A DNA stretch of 64,000 nt from Pseudomonadota bacterium (lineage in GTDB: Bacteria; Pseudomonadota; Gammaproteobacteria; Steroidobacterales; Steroidobacteraceae). The position numbers and the translations under genes are program-made. The first letter of the stretch is position 1. Each line of letters begins with the position of its first letter. This document shows, piece by piece, positions 7,985-17,508 of this stretch. The stretch covers positions 62,001 through 126,000 of the forward strand of contig JAKBWB010000005.1 of the NCBI GenBank assembly GCA_021843755.1, given 5' to 3'. The notes beneath the pieces were generated by a model. That model was not told the DNA's origin, did no database searches, and saw nothing but the letters and a program-made list of their open reading frames with translations.

Positions 7985-8767
7985 CTAGCTCTGCCGCTGC
8001 ACGAGCATCTTCTTGATCTCGGCAATGGCCTTGGCGGGATTGAGGTCTTTCGGGCAGACATCCGTGCAATTCATGATGGTATGGCACCGGTAGAGCTTGA
8101 ACGGATCCTCGAGCGCATCCAACCGCTCGCCCGTCGCCTCGTCGCGGCTGTCGATGATCCAGCGATATGCGGCCAGGAGCGCCGCGGGCCCCAGGTAACG
8201 CTCGCTGTTCCACCAGTAGCTCGGACAGGCCGTCGAACAGCACGCGCACAGGATACAGGCGGCGGGCCGGTCGATCTTCTCCTGCTCGGCCTTCGACTGC
8301 AGGCGCTCCCCGTCCGGCGGCGCCGGCGTCTGGGTCACGAGCCAGGGCTTGACCGAGGCATATTGCGCGTAGAACGTGGTCAGGTCGGGCACCAGATCCT
8401 TCACCACCGGCATGTGCGGCAGCGGATAGATATGAATCTCCCGCTCGAGGTCGTGCAGCGAGGTGATGCAGGCCAGTCGGTTGATGCCGTTGATGTTCAT
8501 GGCGCACGAGCCGCAGATGCCCTCGCGGCACGAGCGGCGAAACGTCAGTGAGGCATCGCGGCTGGCTTTGATGCGGATCAGCACATCGAGCACCATCTGA
8601 CCGCATTCGGCCGCATCGAGTTCGAAGGTGTCGACGCGCGGATTTTCCCCGGAGTCGGGGTCGAAGCGATAGATGCGCACGGTGCGCACCTCGCGCGCCC
8701 CCTGCGGGGCCTTGTGGGTCACTCCGGTGCGGATTCGCGAGTTGGCGGGCAGTCGAAATTCAGCCAT
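7985..8767 (-). CDS. sdhB: Succinate dehydrogenase iron-sulfur subunit
   Basis: Carries electrons from FAD in SdhA to ubiquinone through three iron-sulfur centres. The 2Fe-2S site is in [20 protein letters not shown] and the following AC. The 4Fe-4S ligands are in [13 protein letters not shown], and the 3Fe-4S site includes [17 protein letters not shown]. At 260 residues it is slightly longer than E. coli SdhB (238), with a longer N-terminus ([20 protein letters not shown]) resembling Xanthomonas-type and mitochondrial forms. It lies 12 bases after sdhA. Confidence 0.97.
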   Translation of the reverse strand: MAEFRLPANSRIRTGVTHKAPQGAREVRTVRIYRFDPDSGENPRVDTFELDAAECGQMVLDVLIRIKASRDASLTFRRSCREGICGSCAMNINGINRLACITSLHDLEREIHIYPLPHMPVVKDLVPDLTTFYAQYASVKPWLVTQTPAPPDGERLQSKAEQEKIDRPAACILCACCSTACPSYWWNSERYLGPAALLAAYRWIIDSRDEATGERLDALEDPFKLYRCHTIMNCTDVCPKDLNPAKAIAEIKKMLVQRQS

Positions 8768-8779
8768 GGATCGCCTTGC

Positions 8780-10564
8780 TCAGTAGACCCGCGGCTTCGG
8801 CGGGATGGTCTCGACCTCGCCGGTGAGGGTCTCGAGGTGCACGGGCCGGTAATCGAACCGCACGCCACCGGCGCCCCGCACCCACACCAGCGAGTGCTTC
8901 AACCAGTTCTGATCATCGCGGTTGGGGTAATCCTCGCGCGCGTGTGCGCCGCGGCTCTCGGTGCGCTCGAGGGCCGAATGGACCGTGGCGGTGGCCTGCA
9001 TGAGCAGGTTCTCCAGTTCCATCGTCTCGATCAGATCGGTATTCCACACCAGCGACCGGTCGGTGACGCGCACGTCCGCGAGCGACTCGTAGGTCTGCGC
9101 GAGCTTGCGCGCCCCCTCCTCGAGGGACTCCTGGGTGCGGAACACCGCCACATCGCGCTGCATGGTCTTTTGCATCTCCAGGCGGATCTCGGCCGTCGGG
9201 CGCGAGCCCTGCGCGTTGCGCAGCCGCTCGAGCCGTGCCAGCGACGCCTCGGCGGCATCCTTCGGCAGCGGCGCATGGCGCGTGCCCGGAGCGATCAGCT
9301 CGGCGCAGCGGCGCGCGGCCTGACGGCCGAACACCACCAGATCGAGCAGCGAGTTCGAGCCGAGGCGGTTGGCGCCATGCACCGAAACGCACGCCGTCTC
9401 CCCCACGGCCATCAGACCCGGCACCACGCTGTCGGGGTCGCCGTTGCGCGGCGCGATGACCTCGCCGTGGTAATTGCAGGGTATGCCCCCCATGTTGTAA
9501 TGCGCGGTGGGCAGCACCGGAATCGGCTGGCGCGTCACATCGACCCCGGCAAAGATGCGCGAGGTCTCGGCGATGCCCGGCAGATGCTCATGGATCACCG
9601 CCGGCCCCAGGTGCTCCAGGTGCAGGTGGATGTGATCGCGCTCGGCGCCGACGCCGCGGCCCTCGCGGATCTCGATGGTCATGGCGCGGCTGACGACATC
9701 GCGCGAGGCGAGATCCTTGGCATTCGGCGCATAGCGCTCCATGAATCGCTCGCCGTCGGCGTTGGTGAGATAGCCGCCCTCGCCGCGCACCCCCTCGGTG
9801 ATCAGACAGCCGGCCCCGTAGATGCCGGTGGGATGGAACTGCACGAACTCCATGTCCTGCAGCGGCAGCCCGGCGCGCAGCACCATCGCGTTGCCGTCGC
9901 CGGTGCACGAGTGCGCCGAGGTGCACGAGAAGTACGCCCGGCCATAGCCGCCGGTGGCGAGGATGGTCATGTGGGCGCGGAAGCGGTGCAGCTTGCCCTC
10001 GGTCATGTCCAGGGCGATGACGCCGCGGCACGCGCCATCCTGCATGATCAGGTCGATCGCGAAAAACTCGACGAAGAAGGTCGCCGCGCGGCGGATCGAC
10101 TGCTGATACAAGGTGTGCAGCAGCGCGTGCCCGGTACGGTCGGCCGCCGCGCAGGTGCGCTGCGCGATTCCTTTGCCGAATTCCGTGGTCATGCCGCCGA
10201 AGGGGCGCTGATAGATGCGCCCCTGCTCGGTGCGCGAGAACGGCACGCCATAGTGCTCGAGCTCGATCACGGCCTGCGGTGCCTCCTTGCACATCAGCTC
10301 GATCGCGTCCTGATCGCCGAGCCAGTCCGAGCCCTTGACGGTGTCGTACATGTGCCAGCGCCAGTCGTCCGGGCCCATGTTGCCGAGCGCGGCGCTGATG
10401 CCTCCCTGGGCGGCCACGGTGTGGCTGCGGGTCGGGAACAGCTTGCTGATGCAGGCCGTCGAGAGGCCCGCCTCGGCGAGTCCGAGGGTGGCGCGCAACC
10501 CCGCGCCGCCGGCGCCGATCACCAACACGTCGTAAGTATGATCGATGAATTCGTAATCGCTCAC
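8780..10564 (-). CDS. sdhA: Succinate dehydrogenase flavoprotein subunit
   Basis: Catalytic subunit oxidising succinate to fumarate. FAD-binding motif [18 protein letters not shown] occurs near the N-terminus. [17 protein letters not shown] contains the His that binds FAD covalently. Active-site region is [20 protein letters not shown]. Length 594 residues matches the family. The GTG at 10564 is chosen because [20 protein letters not shown] starts there, and it overlaps the sdhD stop as GTGA. The frame stays open further upstream through sdhD, but that extension is unrelated to SdhA. Confidence 0.97.
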   Translation of the reverse strand: MSDYEFIDHTYDVLVIGAGGAGLRATLGLAEAGLSTACISKLFPTRSHTVAAQGGISAALGNMGPDDWRWHMYDTVKGSDWLGDQDAIELMCKEAPQAVIELEHYGVPFSRTEQGRIYQRPFGGMTTEFGKGIAQRTCAAADRTGHALLHTLYQQSIRRAATFFVEFFAIDLIMQDGACRGVIALDMTEGKLHRFRAHMTILATGGYGRAYFSCTSAHSCTGDGNAMVLRAGLPLQDMEFVQFHPTGIYGAGCLITEGVRGEGGYLTNADGERFMERYAPNAKDLASRDVVSRAMTIEIREGRGVGAERDHIHLHLEHLGPAVIHEHLPGIAETSRIFAGVDVTRQPIPVLPTAHYNMGGIPCNYHGEVIAPRNGDPDSVVPGLMAVGETACVSVHGANRLGSNSLLDLVVFGRQAARRCAELIAPGTRHAPLPKDAAEASLARLERLRNAQGSRPTAEIRLEMQKTMQRDVAVFRTQESLEEGARKLAQTYESLADVRVTDRSLVWNTDLIETMELENLLMQATATVHSALERTESRGAHAREDYPNRDDQNWLKHSLVWVRGAGGVRFDYRPVHLETLTGEVETIPPKPRVY

Positions 10565-10947
10565 GGCGCGCCTCCCAACGCGACTCTGAGCACCGCGAAC
10601 ACCCCGGCCGCCGCGGCGATCACGTGCAGATAGGTCACCAGGACCAGCAATGCGGTCTTCGGGCCGGCGCCGTGCACATAGTCTTCGACCACCACCCGCA
10701 CCCCGAGCTGCGAGTGCCGGGCGGCCGTGAGCACGAACAGGATCAGCAGCACCGCCGTCCATCCCTGGCTCATCCAGGCGGTCACCGCGGAATAGCCGAG
10801 CGAGGGGAGCGACAGGAGCGAGACGACGAACCAGATACCGAGCGGCACCAGCGCGACGGCCGTCAGGCGCTGCACCCACCAGTGATGGACGCCTTCCTTG
10901 GCGGCGCCTCGGCCGAGCACGCTCGCGAGCGGCGTGCGCAGGCTCAT
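10561..10947 (-). CDS. sdhD: Succinate dehydrogenase membrane anchor SdhD
   Basis: Small membrane subunit that, with SdhC, holds heme b and ubiquinone. At 128 residues it has three predicted membrane segments: [33 protein letters not shown], and [18 protein letters not shown]. The family motif H-x-(2)-G-(V)-R-V-V-V-EDYVH is visible after the second helix. [19 protein letters not shown] is a typical SdhD opening. ATG overlaps the sdhC stop by 4 bases. Confidence 0.92.
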   Translation of the reverse strand: MSLRTPLASVLGRGAAKEGVHHWWVQRLTAVALVPLGIWFVVSLLSLPSLGYSAVTAWMSQGWTAVLLILFVLTAARHSQLGVRVVVEDYVHGAGPKTALLVLVTYLHVIAAAAGVFAVLRVALGGAP

Positions 10948-11336
10948 GCGAGCACCCGGCTGACGAGCCACCAGCACGCCAGCCCCACGAACAGCACGGC
11001 GCTCGCCCCGAGCACCACGTAGGCGCTGACTCGCGACTGCGCACGCTCCAGGCCGCGACCGGTGTCCCACACCAGATGACGCACGCCGGCGCACAGGTGA
11101 TAGGAGAACACCGCCAGCAGCACCAGGAAGACGGCCTTGAAGATCCACAGCGCCAGGACGGACTCGGCCTGCGCGTAGGCGCCGGGTCCGGCGGCGGCGG
11201 CCATCAGCCAGTACACCAGCAGGATCAGGCCCGCGGCGAGCGCCAATCCCGTGATGCGGTTGAGCATGGAGGTGAGCAACGTGTAGCGGTGCATCCGGTA
11301 CACGGACAGGTGCGGCGAGAGCGGTCGTTCGGCCAT
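10944..11336 (-). CDS. sdhC: Succinate dehydrogenase cytochrome b556 subunit SdhC
   Basis: Membrane anchor, 130 residues, starting [20 protein letters not shown], the typical RPLSPHLxxY signature. Helices follow at about residues 30-50, 68-88 and 108-127. [16 protein letters not shown] contains the His that ligates heme b in the family. It is the second gene of the operon, 13 bases after the SDHAF4-like gene. Confidence 0.95.
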   Translation of the reverse strand: MAERPLSPHLSVYRMHRYTLLTSMLNRITGLALAAGLILLVYWLMAAAAGPGAYAQAESVLALWIFKAVFLVLLAVFSYHLCAGVRHLVWDTGRGLERAQSRVSAYVVLGASAVLFVGLACWWLVSRVLA

Positions 11337-11349
11337 GGTTGCTCGAGGA

Positions 11350-11532
11350 TCAGAAATCGATGCAGCGACCCTTGCGCTCCCAATCGCCGTAGCGTGTGGG
11401 CTCGGGCCCCTGGGGCCCGCCGAGCTCTCGTGGGATCTGCTGCGCTGTGCGCTGCGCTTCAGCCGCGGTCGTGGCGCTCGCCCCGGCCTCGGCCGCAGCT
11501 GCCGCCGGAGCATTCTTCGAATCATTGTGCAT
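11350..11532 (-). CDS. SDHAF4-like succinate dehydrogenase assembly protein (DUF1674)
   Basis: A 60-residue protein starting MHNDSKNAPAAAAAEAGASA. After an Ala-rich flexible half, it ends ELGGPQGPEPTRYGDWERKG then RCIDF, the defining DUF1674/SDHAF4 tail. Eukaryotic SDHAF4 binds flavinylated SDHA, blocks reactive oxygen formation and aids joining with SDHB; a similar job here is inferred from the motif and from its position as first gene of the sdh operon, 13 bases before sdhC. The ATG at 11532 lacks a strong ribosome site. A longer frame extends into ygfZ antisense, which is less likely. Confidence 0.85.
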   Translation of the reverse strand: MHNDSKNAPAAAAAEAGASATTAAEAQRTAQQIPRELGGPQGPEPTRYGDWERKGRCIDF

Positions 11533-11534
11533 GC

Positions 11535-11550
11535 GTGGCAAGTGTGCCAC
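11535..11550. promoter_or_regulatory. Perfect inverted repeat in the sdh/ygfZ divergent region
   Basis: GTGGCA-AGTG-TGCCAC is a perfect 6-base inverted repeat with a 4-base centre. It lies 2 bases upstream of the first sdh-operon ATG and about 50 bases before ygfZ. It could be an operator, or form a small RNA hairpin that hides the start codon of the SDHAF4-like gene. No protein is identified for it. Confidence 0.35.
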
Positions 11551-11602
11551 AAACCCGGCGCCGCCGCCATGACCGGCGAGGATCCCGCGGATAGAATGCG
11601 CC

Positions 11603-12532
11603 ATGGCCACCCATTGCGCGCTCGATCGGATCGCCCTCGATGAGCTCGGCGCGGTACGCATCGCCGGCGCCGATGCGCTGTCCTTCCTGCAAGGACAGCT
11701 GTCGAACGATGTGACGCGCCTCGGTCCCGAGCAGGCGCTGCTCGCCGGATATCACAATCCCCAGGGGCGCGTCATCGCGCTGTTGCGGTTGGTTTGGCTC
11801 GCGGACGGGGAGTTGTTGGCCGTGTTGCCCCGCGAGCTCGCCGAGCCCGTCGCGCAGCGGCTCGCGAAGTACGTGCTGCGCGCCAAGGTGACCGTCAGCG
11901 ACGCCTCGCAGGCATGGTGTATCAGCGGCCTTGCCGAGCAAGGCGCGCTCGAGCAAGCCGAGTCCGTGGTACTGCCGCGCGCGCAGCTTCCGGGCGCGCA
12001 GGCCGGCGCGCAGCGCCGTCGCGGCGAGCGCCTCATGCTCACCGCCAACGGTCGGGGCGGGCGCTGGTTGGAAATTGCCCCGCGCACGGCGCAGGCAGCG
12101 CAACCGGCCGCGCCCTGCGAGGCCTGGCGGCTGCTCGAGGTGCGCGCCGGCACACCGCAGGTCTACGCCGCGACATCCGCGCAGTTCGTGGCGCAGATGT
12201 TGAATCTCGACGTGCTCGGCGCCATCGCCTTCGACAAGGGCTGTTACACCGGCCAGGAAGTGATCGCGCGGGCGCACTATCGCGGCCGGGTCAAGCGGCG
12301 CGCGCAGCGCTTCTGTACGGCCGGCGCGCTGGCGCTCGCACCCGGGGCGCTCGGGCGCCTGCCCGACCAGCGCGCCTTCACGGTCGTGGAGGCTGCGCGC
12401 CGGCCCGATGGGCGCTGTGAATTCCTCGCGGTGACGGCGCTGCCCGGCGAGCCGCTCGGCGCCGAGGCCGAGACGGGTACCGCGATCGTGCCGGCCGAGC
12501 CGCTCGAGCTGCCGTACGCCCTGCCGGCGTAG
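11603..12532 (+). CDS. ygfZ: YgfZ, folate-binding iron-sulfur cluster maintenance protein
   Basis: YgfZ (COG0354) supports iron-sulfur enzymes, including the MiaB-type tRNA modification pathway. The signature KGCYTGQEVIARAHYRG with its conserved Cys is present near residue 212. The GcvT-like fold opens with DALSFLQGQLSNDVTRLGPE. At 309 residues it has normal length. It is transcribed away from the sdh operon, whose SdhB needs iron-sulfur clusters, and in E. coli ygfZ also lies close to sdhE. No ribosome site is obvious; TAGAAT lies just upstream, so a leaderless transcript is conceivable. Confidence 0.93.
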   Translation: MATHCALDRIALDELGAVRIAGADALSFLQGQLSNDVTRLGPEQALLAGYHNPQGRVIALLRLVWLADGELLAVLPRELAEPVAQRLAKYVLRAKVTVSDASQAWCISGLAEQGALEQAESVVLPRAQLPGAQAGAQRRRGERLMLTANGRGGRWLEIAPRTAQAAQPAAPCEAWRLLEVRAGTPQVYAATSAQFVAQMLNLDVLGAIAFDKGCYTGQEVIARAHYRGRVKRRAQRFCTAGALALAPGALGRLPDQRAFTVVEAARRPDGRCEFLAVTALPGEPLGAEAETGTAIVPAEPLELPYALPA

Positions 12533-12537
12533 CCGTC

Positions 12538-13335
12538 TCACAGATCGATCAGCGTCACTTCATCCGGCGCGATGGGCCGGGCGAGAAATCGCGCGCCGAC
12601 TCGGGCGAAGCGCTGCGGGGCATCCGTGGCGAGCAGCCGCACCCCGCCCTCGCCCCCGGTCGCGGCGATGCCGGCCTGCTCGAGCGCCTGCCGCACGTGG
12701 CGGGCGGTGGTTTGCGCCGAATCGACGATGCCGATGCGCGCACCGACGACGCCGCGGATCGCGCCAGCGAGCATCGGGAAATGCGTGCACCCCAACACCA
12801 GCGTGTCGATCCGCCCCGCCGCGGCGAACAGAGGATCGAGATAATGATGCGCCACGGCCGCGGCGATCGGGCCCTCGCACAAGCCCTCCTCGGCGAGCGC
12901 GACGAACAGCGGCGCCGGCACCGCGGTGACCTGCGCCGCGTGCCGCCGCCGCAGGATGGCCTGCTGATAGGCGCCGCCGCGCACCGTCCCTTCCGTGGCG
13001 ATCACCGCGATGTGACCGGAGCGAGATGCCGCGCAGGCCGCCTCGGCGCCCGGCTCGATCACCCCGATCACCGGCACGCTCGCGATGCGCGCACGCACCG
13101 CCGGCAGCGCGACCGCCGAGGCGGTATTGCAGGCGATCACCAGACATTTCAGCCGGAACGCCGCGAGCGCCTCGCTCGCCTGCAGAGCATAACGCACGAC
13201 CGTCTCGGCGCTCTTCGTGCCATAGGGCAAGCGCGCGGTATCCCCGAGATAGACGAACTGCTCGGCGGGCAGCTCCGCGACGAGCGCCCGCAGGACGGTA
13301 AGGCCGCCGACGCCGGAATCGAATACGCCGATCAT
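12538..13335 (-). CDS. murI: Glutamate racemase
   Basis: Makes D-glutamate for peptidoglycan. The start MIGVFDSGVGGLTVLRAL is the classic N-terminus. The two catalytic Cys lie in VIACNTASAVALP and LGCTHFPML. Length 265 residues. I chose the ATG at 13335; a TTG three codons earlier is possible. It converges with ygfZ, with only 5 bases between the stop codons, and no terminator is visible between them. It lies downstream of lysS on the same strand, about 100 bases away. Confidence 0.96.
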   Translation of the reverse strand: MIGVFDSGVGGLTVLRALVAELPAEQFVYLGDTARLPYGTKSAETVVRYALQASEALAAFRLKCLVIACNTASAVALPAVRARIASVPVIGVIEPGAEAACAASRSGHIAVIATEGTVRGGAYQQAILRRRHAAQVTAVPAPLFVALAEEGLCEGPIAAAVAHHYLDPLFAAAGRIDTLVLGCTHFPMLAGAIRGVVGARIGIVDSAQTTARHVRQALEQAGIAATGGEGGVRLLATDAPQRFARVGARFLARPIAPDEVTLIDL

Positions 13336-13439
13336 CCGCGGCAAGCCGCCCGTGACCCCGAGCTAGTCGCGCCGGTCGCACAGCCGCACCGGCGCGCGCG
13401 GCAACCGTGCATGCTCACCGTGGCTGCGTCCGAGCCGGA

Positions 13440-15032
13440 TCACCGGGCCGGCGGCGGCGCAGTCGCATCGAGCGCGCCGGCGGCCCGCGCAGCGTCTTGA
13501 CGGGCCGCCAGAGCGCCCTCGGGCCGCAGATGCGGGAAGAGAATGACGTCGCGGATCGAGGGCGAGTCGGTGAAGAACATCACCAGCCGATCGATGCCGA
13601 CCCCGAGCCCGGCGGTCGGGGGCATGCCGTACTCCAGCGCGCGCACGTAGTCGGCGTCATAGAACATCGCCTCCTCGTCGCCGCGATCCTTGCGCGCCAT
13701 CTGGGCGCGCAAGCGCGCCGCCTGATCCTCCGGGTCGTTGAGTTCGGAGAAACCGTTGGCAAGTTCGCGTCCGGCGATGAACAGCTCGAACCGATCGGTG
13801 ATGAACGGATCCTGATCGTTGGCGCGCGAGAGCGGCGAGACCTCCGCGGGGTAGGCCCACACGAAGGTCGGATCGAGCAGCGTGTGCTCGGCGGTCTTCT
13901 CGAAGATCTCGATCTGCAGCTTCCCCGGTCCGTCGTGCGGCTGCACCGCGATGCCGAGCCGCGCGCAGGCCTCGCGCAGATAGCCCACCTCGCGCAGCGA
14001 ACCGCGCTCGAGCCGCGGATTGTGCTCGAGGATCGCCTCCTCGACCGTCACCCGGCGGAACGGCCGGGCCAGATCGTAACGGCGCCCCTGATAGGTCAGC
14101 TGCTGGCTGCCGTGGACCATCTCGGCCATGCCGCGGATCGCCTTCTCGATCCAGTCCATCAGATCGCGGTAATCGGCGAACGCGAGGTACAGCTCCAGCA
14201 TGGTGAATTCCGGGTTGTGCTGGGTCGAGAGTCCCTCGTTGCGGAAATTGCGGTTGATCTCGTACACGCGCTCGAACCCGCCGACCACCAGGCGCTTCAG
14301 GTACAGCTCCGGGGCGATGCGCAGATACATGTCCTGATCGAGCGCATTGTGGTGGGTGACGAAGGGACGCGCGCTCGCCCCGCCGGGAATCGGCTGCATC
14401 ATCGGGGTCTCGACCTCGATGAAATCGAGCGCGTCGAGGAACTCGCGCAGGTAGCGCACGATGCGCGCGCGCGTGCGAAACACGTTGCGGCTGGATTCGT
14501 TGACGATCAGATCCACATAGCGCTGCCGGTAGCGTGTCTCCACATCGGCCAGGCCGTGCCACTTCTCCGGCAGCGGTCGCAGCGACTTGACGATCAGGCG
14601 CAGCCGCTCCACGCGCACCGACAGCTCCCCCGTCCGGGTGCGAAACAGCACGCCGGTGGCCCCGACGATATCGCCGATGTCCCAGCCCTTGAATGCCTCG
14701 TAGAGCTCCGCGCCGAGGGCATCGCGCTGCACGAACAGCTGGATCTGCCCGGTACGGTCGGCGATATTGGCGAAACTCGCCTTGCCCATCACCCGCTTCA
14801 ACAACATCCGGCCACCGACCGTCACGCGCGTCGCGTGGCTGTCGAGCCACTCGCCGGGGCGCTCGCCGAAGGCCGCCTGCAGCTGCCCGGCCAGCGCATC
14901 ACGCCGGAAATCATTTGGATATGCCGCGCCGCGCGCGCGCAGCGCGCCGAGCTTGGCGCGCCGCTCCGCGATGAGCTTGTTCTCGTCGGTTGGTCCGTCG
15001 CGACCGGGGTCTTGCGGGGTGCTGTCTGTCAT
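13440..15032 (-). CDS. lysS: Lysyl-tRNA synthetase, class II
   Basis: Charges tRNA-Lys. It has an N-terminal OB-fold with [20 protein letters not shown] and a class II core. Motif 2 region is [20 protein letters not shown] then [10 protein letters not shown]. Motif 3 is [20 protein letters not shown]. Length is 530 residues, slightly longer than E. coli LysS (505) because of a proline-rich start and an Ala-rich C-terminus. The ATG lies 7 bases after the prfB stop, so the prfB-lysS pair is kept as in E. coli. Confidence 0.97.
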   Translation of the reverse strand: MTDSTPQDPGRDGPTDENKLIAERRAKLGALRARGAAYPNDFRRDALAGQLQAAFGERPGEWLDSHATRVTVGGRMLLKRVMGKASFANIADRTGQIQLFVQRDALGAELYEAFKGWDIGDIVGATGVLFRTRTGELSVRVERLRLIVKSLRPLPEKWHGLADVETRYRQRYVDLIVNESSRNVFRTRARIVRYLREFLDALDFIEVETPMMQPIPGGASARPFVTHHNALDQDMYLRIAPELYLKRLVVGGFERVYEINRNFRNEGLSTQHNPEFTMLELYLAFADYRDLMDWIEKAIRGMAEMVHGSQQLTYQGRRYDLARPFRRVTVEEAILEHNPRLERGSLREVGYLREACARLGIAVQPHDGPGKLQIEIFEKTAEHTLLDPTFVWAYPAEVSPLSRANDQDPFITDRFELFIAGRELANGFSELNDPEDQAARLRAQMARKDRGDEEAMFYDADYVRALEYGMPPTAGLGVGIDRLVMFFTDSPSIRDVILFPHLRPEGALAARQDAARAAGALDATAPPPAR

Positions 15033-15039
15033 GAGCGGC

Positions 15040-16135
15040 CTACAACCCCGCCTTGAGCGAGGCCTCCAGGAACTGATCGAGGTCCCCATCGAGCACCGCG
15101 ACGGTGTTGCCCACCTCCACGCCGGTGCGCAGATCCTTGATGCGCGATTGATCGAGGACGTAGGAGCGGATCTGATTGCCCCAACTGACGTCCGACTTGG
15201 TGTCCTCGAGCACCTTGGCGGCGGCGTTGCGCTTGTTCACTTCCAGCTCGTAGAGCTTGGCTTTGAGCATCTTCATGGCCGTCGCCCGATTCTTGTGCTG
15301 GCTGCGCTCATTCTGGCACGCCACCACGATCCCCGAGGGAATGTGGGTGATGCGCACCGCCGACTCGGTCTTGTTCACGTGCTGGCCGCCGGCGCCCGAG
15401 GAGCGGTAGACATCGGTCTTCAGGTCCGCGGGATTGATGTCAATCTCGATGTCATCGTCGATCTCGGGGGAGACGAACACCGAGGCGAAGGAGGTATGGC
15501 GCCGGTTGCCCGCGTCGAACGGCGACTTGCGCACGAGCCGATGCACACCCGTCTCGGTGCGCAGCCATCCGTAGGCGAACTCGCCGCGCACCTCGATGGT
15601 CGCGCTCTTGATTCCGGCGACCTCGCCCGGGCTCGAATCGATCACCTCGCAGGGAAAACCGCGCGCCGCGCCCCACCTGAGGTACATCCGCAGCAGCATC
15701 TGCGCCCAATCCTGGGCCTCGGTGCCGCCGGCACCGGCCTGAATGTCGAGAAAGGCACTGTGCGAGTCCATCTCGCCGCGAAACATGCGCTGTAATTCGA
15801 GCCGGCGCACCGCATTCTCGAGTTCGCCGGCCTCGCGGCCGATCTCGCGCGCGGCCGTCTCGTCGCTGTCGGCTTCGGCCAGCTCCAGCAGCTCCGCGGC
15901 GTCGCGGATCCCCGCGTCGACCCGCTCGATCAGCTGCAGATCCGCGCTCAGGCGGGCGCGCTCACGTCCCAACTGCTGCGCCCGCTGCGGCTGGGACCAC
16001 ACGCCGGGGTCCTCCAGCTCGCGCGCGACTTCCTCGAAGCGCTCCTTCTTGCGGTCATACTCAAAGGAACCCCCGTAAGGAGCTCATGCGCTCCTTGAGA
16101 TCTTTGAGCTGGCGCTTCAGAGGGTTGAGTTCCAT
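15040..16135 (-). CDS. prfB: Peptide chain release factor 2, made by programmed +1 frameshift
   Basis: RF2 recognises UGA and UAA stop codons. The gene starts with ATG at 16135; 24 codons ([20 protein letters not shown] then RGFL) lead to an in-frame TGA at 16063-16061. Skipping one T after CTT moves reading to GAG TAT GAC and continues to 15040, giving 364 residues, almost exactly the family length. The SPF tripeptide ([11 protein letters not shown]) for stop recognition and the catalytic GGQ ([14 protein letters not shown]) are present. The site lets RF2 control its own level: scarce RF2 favours frameshifting. lysS follows after 7 bases. Confidence 0.95.
16061..16075 (-). promoter_or_regulatory. 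prfB programmed frameshift site
   Basis: On the coding strand CGGGGG-TTC-CTT-TGA. The G-run acts as an internal Shine-Dalgarno-like element three bases before the slippery CTT codon, and TGA follows directly. The spacing is the same as in E. coli (AGGGGG-TAT-CTT-TGA). The base after TGA is G rather than C. Both reading frames on either side encode family-conserved RF2 sequence, which supports a functional site. Confidence 0.93.
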
Positions 16136-16170
16136 TGTGCGTGCCGTGTCGCCCATGACTGATTCGGGAA

Positions 16171-16200
16171 ATTTTACCGGTCGGCGGCCCCGATTGCCAG
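16171..16200 (-). promoter_or_regulatory. Candidate prfB-lysS promoter
   Basis: CTGGCA (16200-16195) could be a -35 element (four of six bases match TTGACA), followed after 18 bases by TAAAAT (16176-16171), five of six of the -10 consensus. Transcription would begin about 30 bases before the prfB ATG. Judged by eye only. Confidence 0.4.
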
Positions 16201-16226
16201 CGCCGGGCCGGTGCGGTCCGTGCGCC

Positions 16227-17216
16227 TCACGCTTCGTTCTCGAGGCGCAAGAGCCGCCCGAGCTGTGCCCGACTATTGATGCCGAGCTTGCGATAGGACT
16301 TGTGCACGATGCTGCGCACCGTCGCCGGGGCCAGCTCGCACCGGCGTGCGATATCCCGGTAGTCGCAGCCCGCGGCGAGCAGCCGCACCACCTCGCACTC
16401 CCGCCGGGTCAGGCGCTCGCTGACCGAGACGCTCTTGAGGCTCAACACGAGGGAATCGGAAAACTTGCGCGCGACGATCCGCTCGCCGCGGCCCGTCAGC
16501 GCCACCTCGCCCTCGCTCAACAATCCGGCCAGCAGCGCCGCCGGCAGACGCAGCCCGCTCCAGTGCGGCCAGATCGCGCCGATCGCCGCGCTCGCCACAC
16601 TGCCGCAGTGCAACACCGTCCCGTCGAGCAGCGTCAGGGCGCGGCGCGGCCCCGGACTGAGCAGCGTCTCGCCGGAGGCGCGGCGCAGGCACAGCGCGCG
16701 ATTCACCGCGCGGGACTCCATCAGGTGCGGCATCAGCACCCGCAGCGTGTCACGATCCTCGGCGTCGAACGGGACGCCGCTTTGCGAACGGTGCAGCGAC
16801 AGCCACTGACCGCTGGTCGCGCTCGATCCGGCGCTGGCGATCAGCACGTGCCGCGCGATCCCCCGGTGCCGCAGGTGCGCAAGCGCCTCCCGGCTCGCCG
16901 GCCGCGCGGTGCTGTCCTCGGCGTCGAGGATATGCGCGCATCCGGGCGTGGCCGCCGCCATCGCCAGCACCTGCGGGTGCTGGCGCAGCAGGGCAATGAG
17001 CTCCTCGAGCGAGGCGCGCGGTACGCGATAGGCGTGCAGGCGATGGACGTGCAGCTGGCCGCCCATGATCCGTCCGGTGAGCCACAGCGCCGCCTCGAAG
17101 CGAATGTGCTCGCCGAGGGCCCCCAGTGCGCGGTCCTGAAAACTCTCCGTCGATGTGTCCTGCGCCGTCCGATACAACTGCTGCGTCAATTCCAGAATGG
17201 CTTCCATGATCGGCAT
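16227..17216 (-). CDS. Orphan LuxR-family transcriptional regulator
   Basis: A DNA-binding regulator of about 329 residues. The C-terminal LuxR/GerE helix-turn-helix reads LTRRECEVVRLLAAGCDYRD then IARRCELAPATVRSIVHKSY and RKLGINSRAQL, with the usual Glu, Gly and Val positions. The N-terminal 230 residues show no autoinducer-binding signature I recognise; they may form a GAF-like or other sensor fold. Start choice is uncertain: ATG at 17216 or ATG at 17207, the latter with GGGG 9 bases upstream. No luxI-like partner lies in the window. The adjacent genes are housekeeping, so the target is unknown. Confidence 0.8.
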   Translation of the reverse strand: MPIMEAILELTQQLYRTAQDTSTESFQDRALGALGEHIRFEAALWLTGRIMGGQLHVHRLHAYRVPRASLEELIALLRQHPQVLAMAAATPGCAHILDAEDSTARPASREALAHLRHRGIARHVLIASAGSSATSGQWLSLHRSQSGVPFDAEDRDTLRVLMPHLMESRAVNRALCLRRASGETLLSPGPRRALTLLDGTVLHCGSVASAAIGAIWPHWSGLRLPAALLAGLLSEGEVALTGRGERIVARKFSDSLVLSLKSVSVSERLTRRECEVVRLLAAGCDYRDIARRCELAPATVRSIVHKSYRKLGINSRAQLGRLLRLENEA

Positions 17217-17508
17217 CCCCAACGTGAAGGCTTGCGGGGGCGCCGGCGCGCCCCAGCCGAAACTGAGGCGACGCCGAGCCCGACAGGCGCTTCGGTTATA
17301 ACGCTATTGCCGCGCGGAATTTCCCTCCCCCCTTCCGCGGGCGATCAAAAACGACAGTTCAAAGCAGTATATAACGCGCCGCGCGGGCGCGAGGGCATTG
17401 TCATGCCGCCGAGCTGCGCTCGAGCCGATGTGTTGCGGCGCAGCGGCTCGCAACGCTCGAGCACGCGCCCGGCAGGTTCCCTCGCGCGACAACTCCGGCG
17501 GGTGCGGC
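17217..17508. other. Intergenic region between the LuxR-type gene and recJ
   Basis: About 290 bases with no convincing gene. It contains an AT-richer patch (GATCAAAAACGACAG and GTATATAACGC around 17343-17378), and the octamer TATAACGC occurs near 17297 and again near 17371. This is the likely promoter region of the LuxR-type gene, but I could not settle on a -35/-10 pair. No intrinsic terminator for recJ is apparent. Confidence 0.4.
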
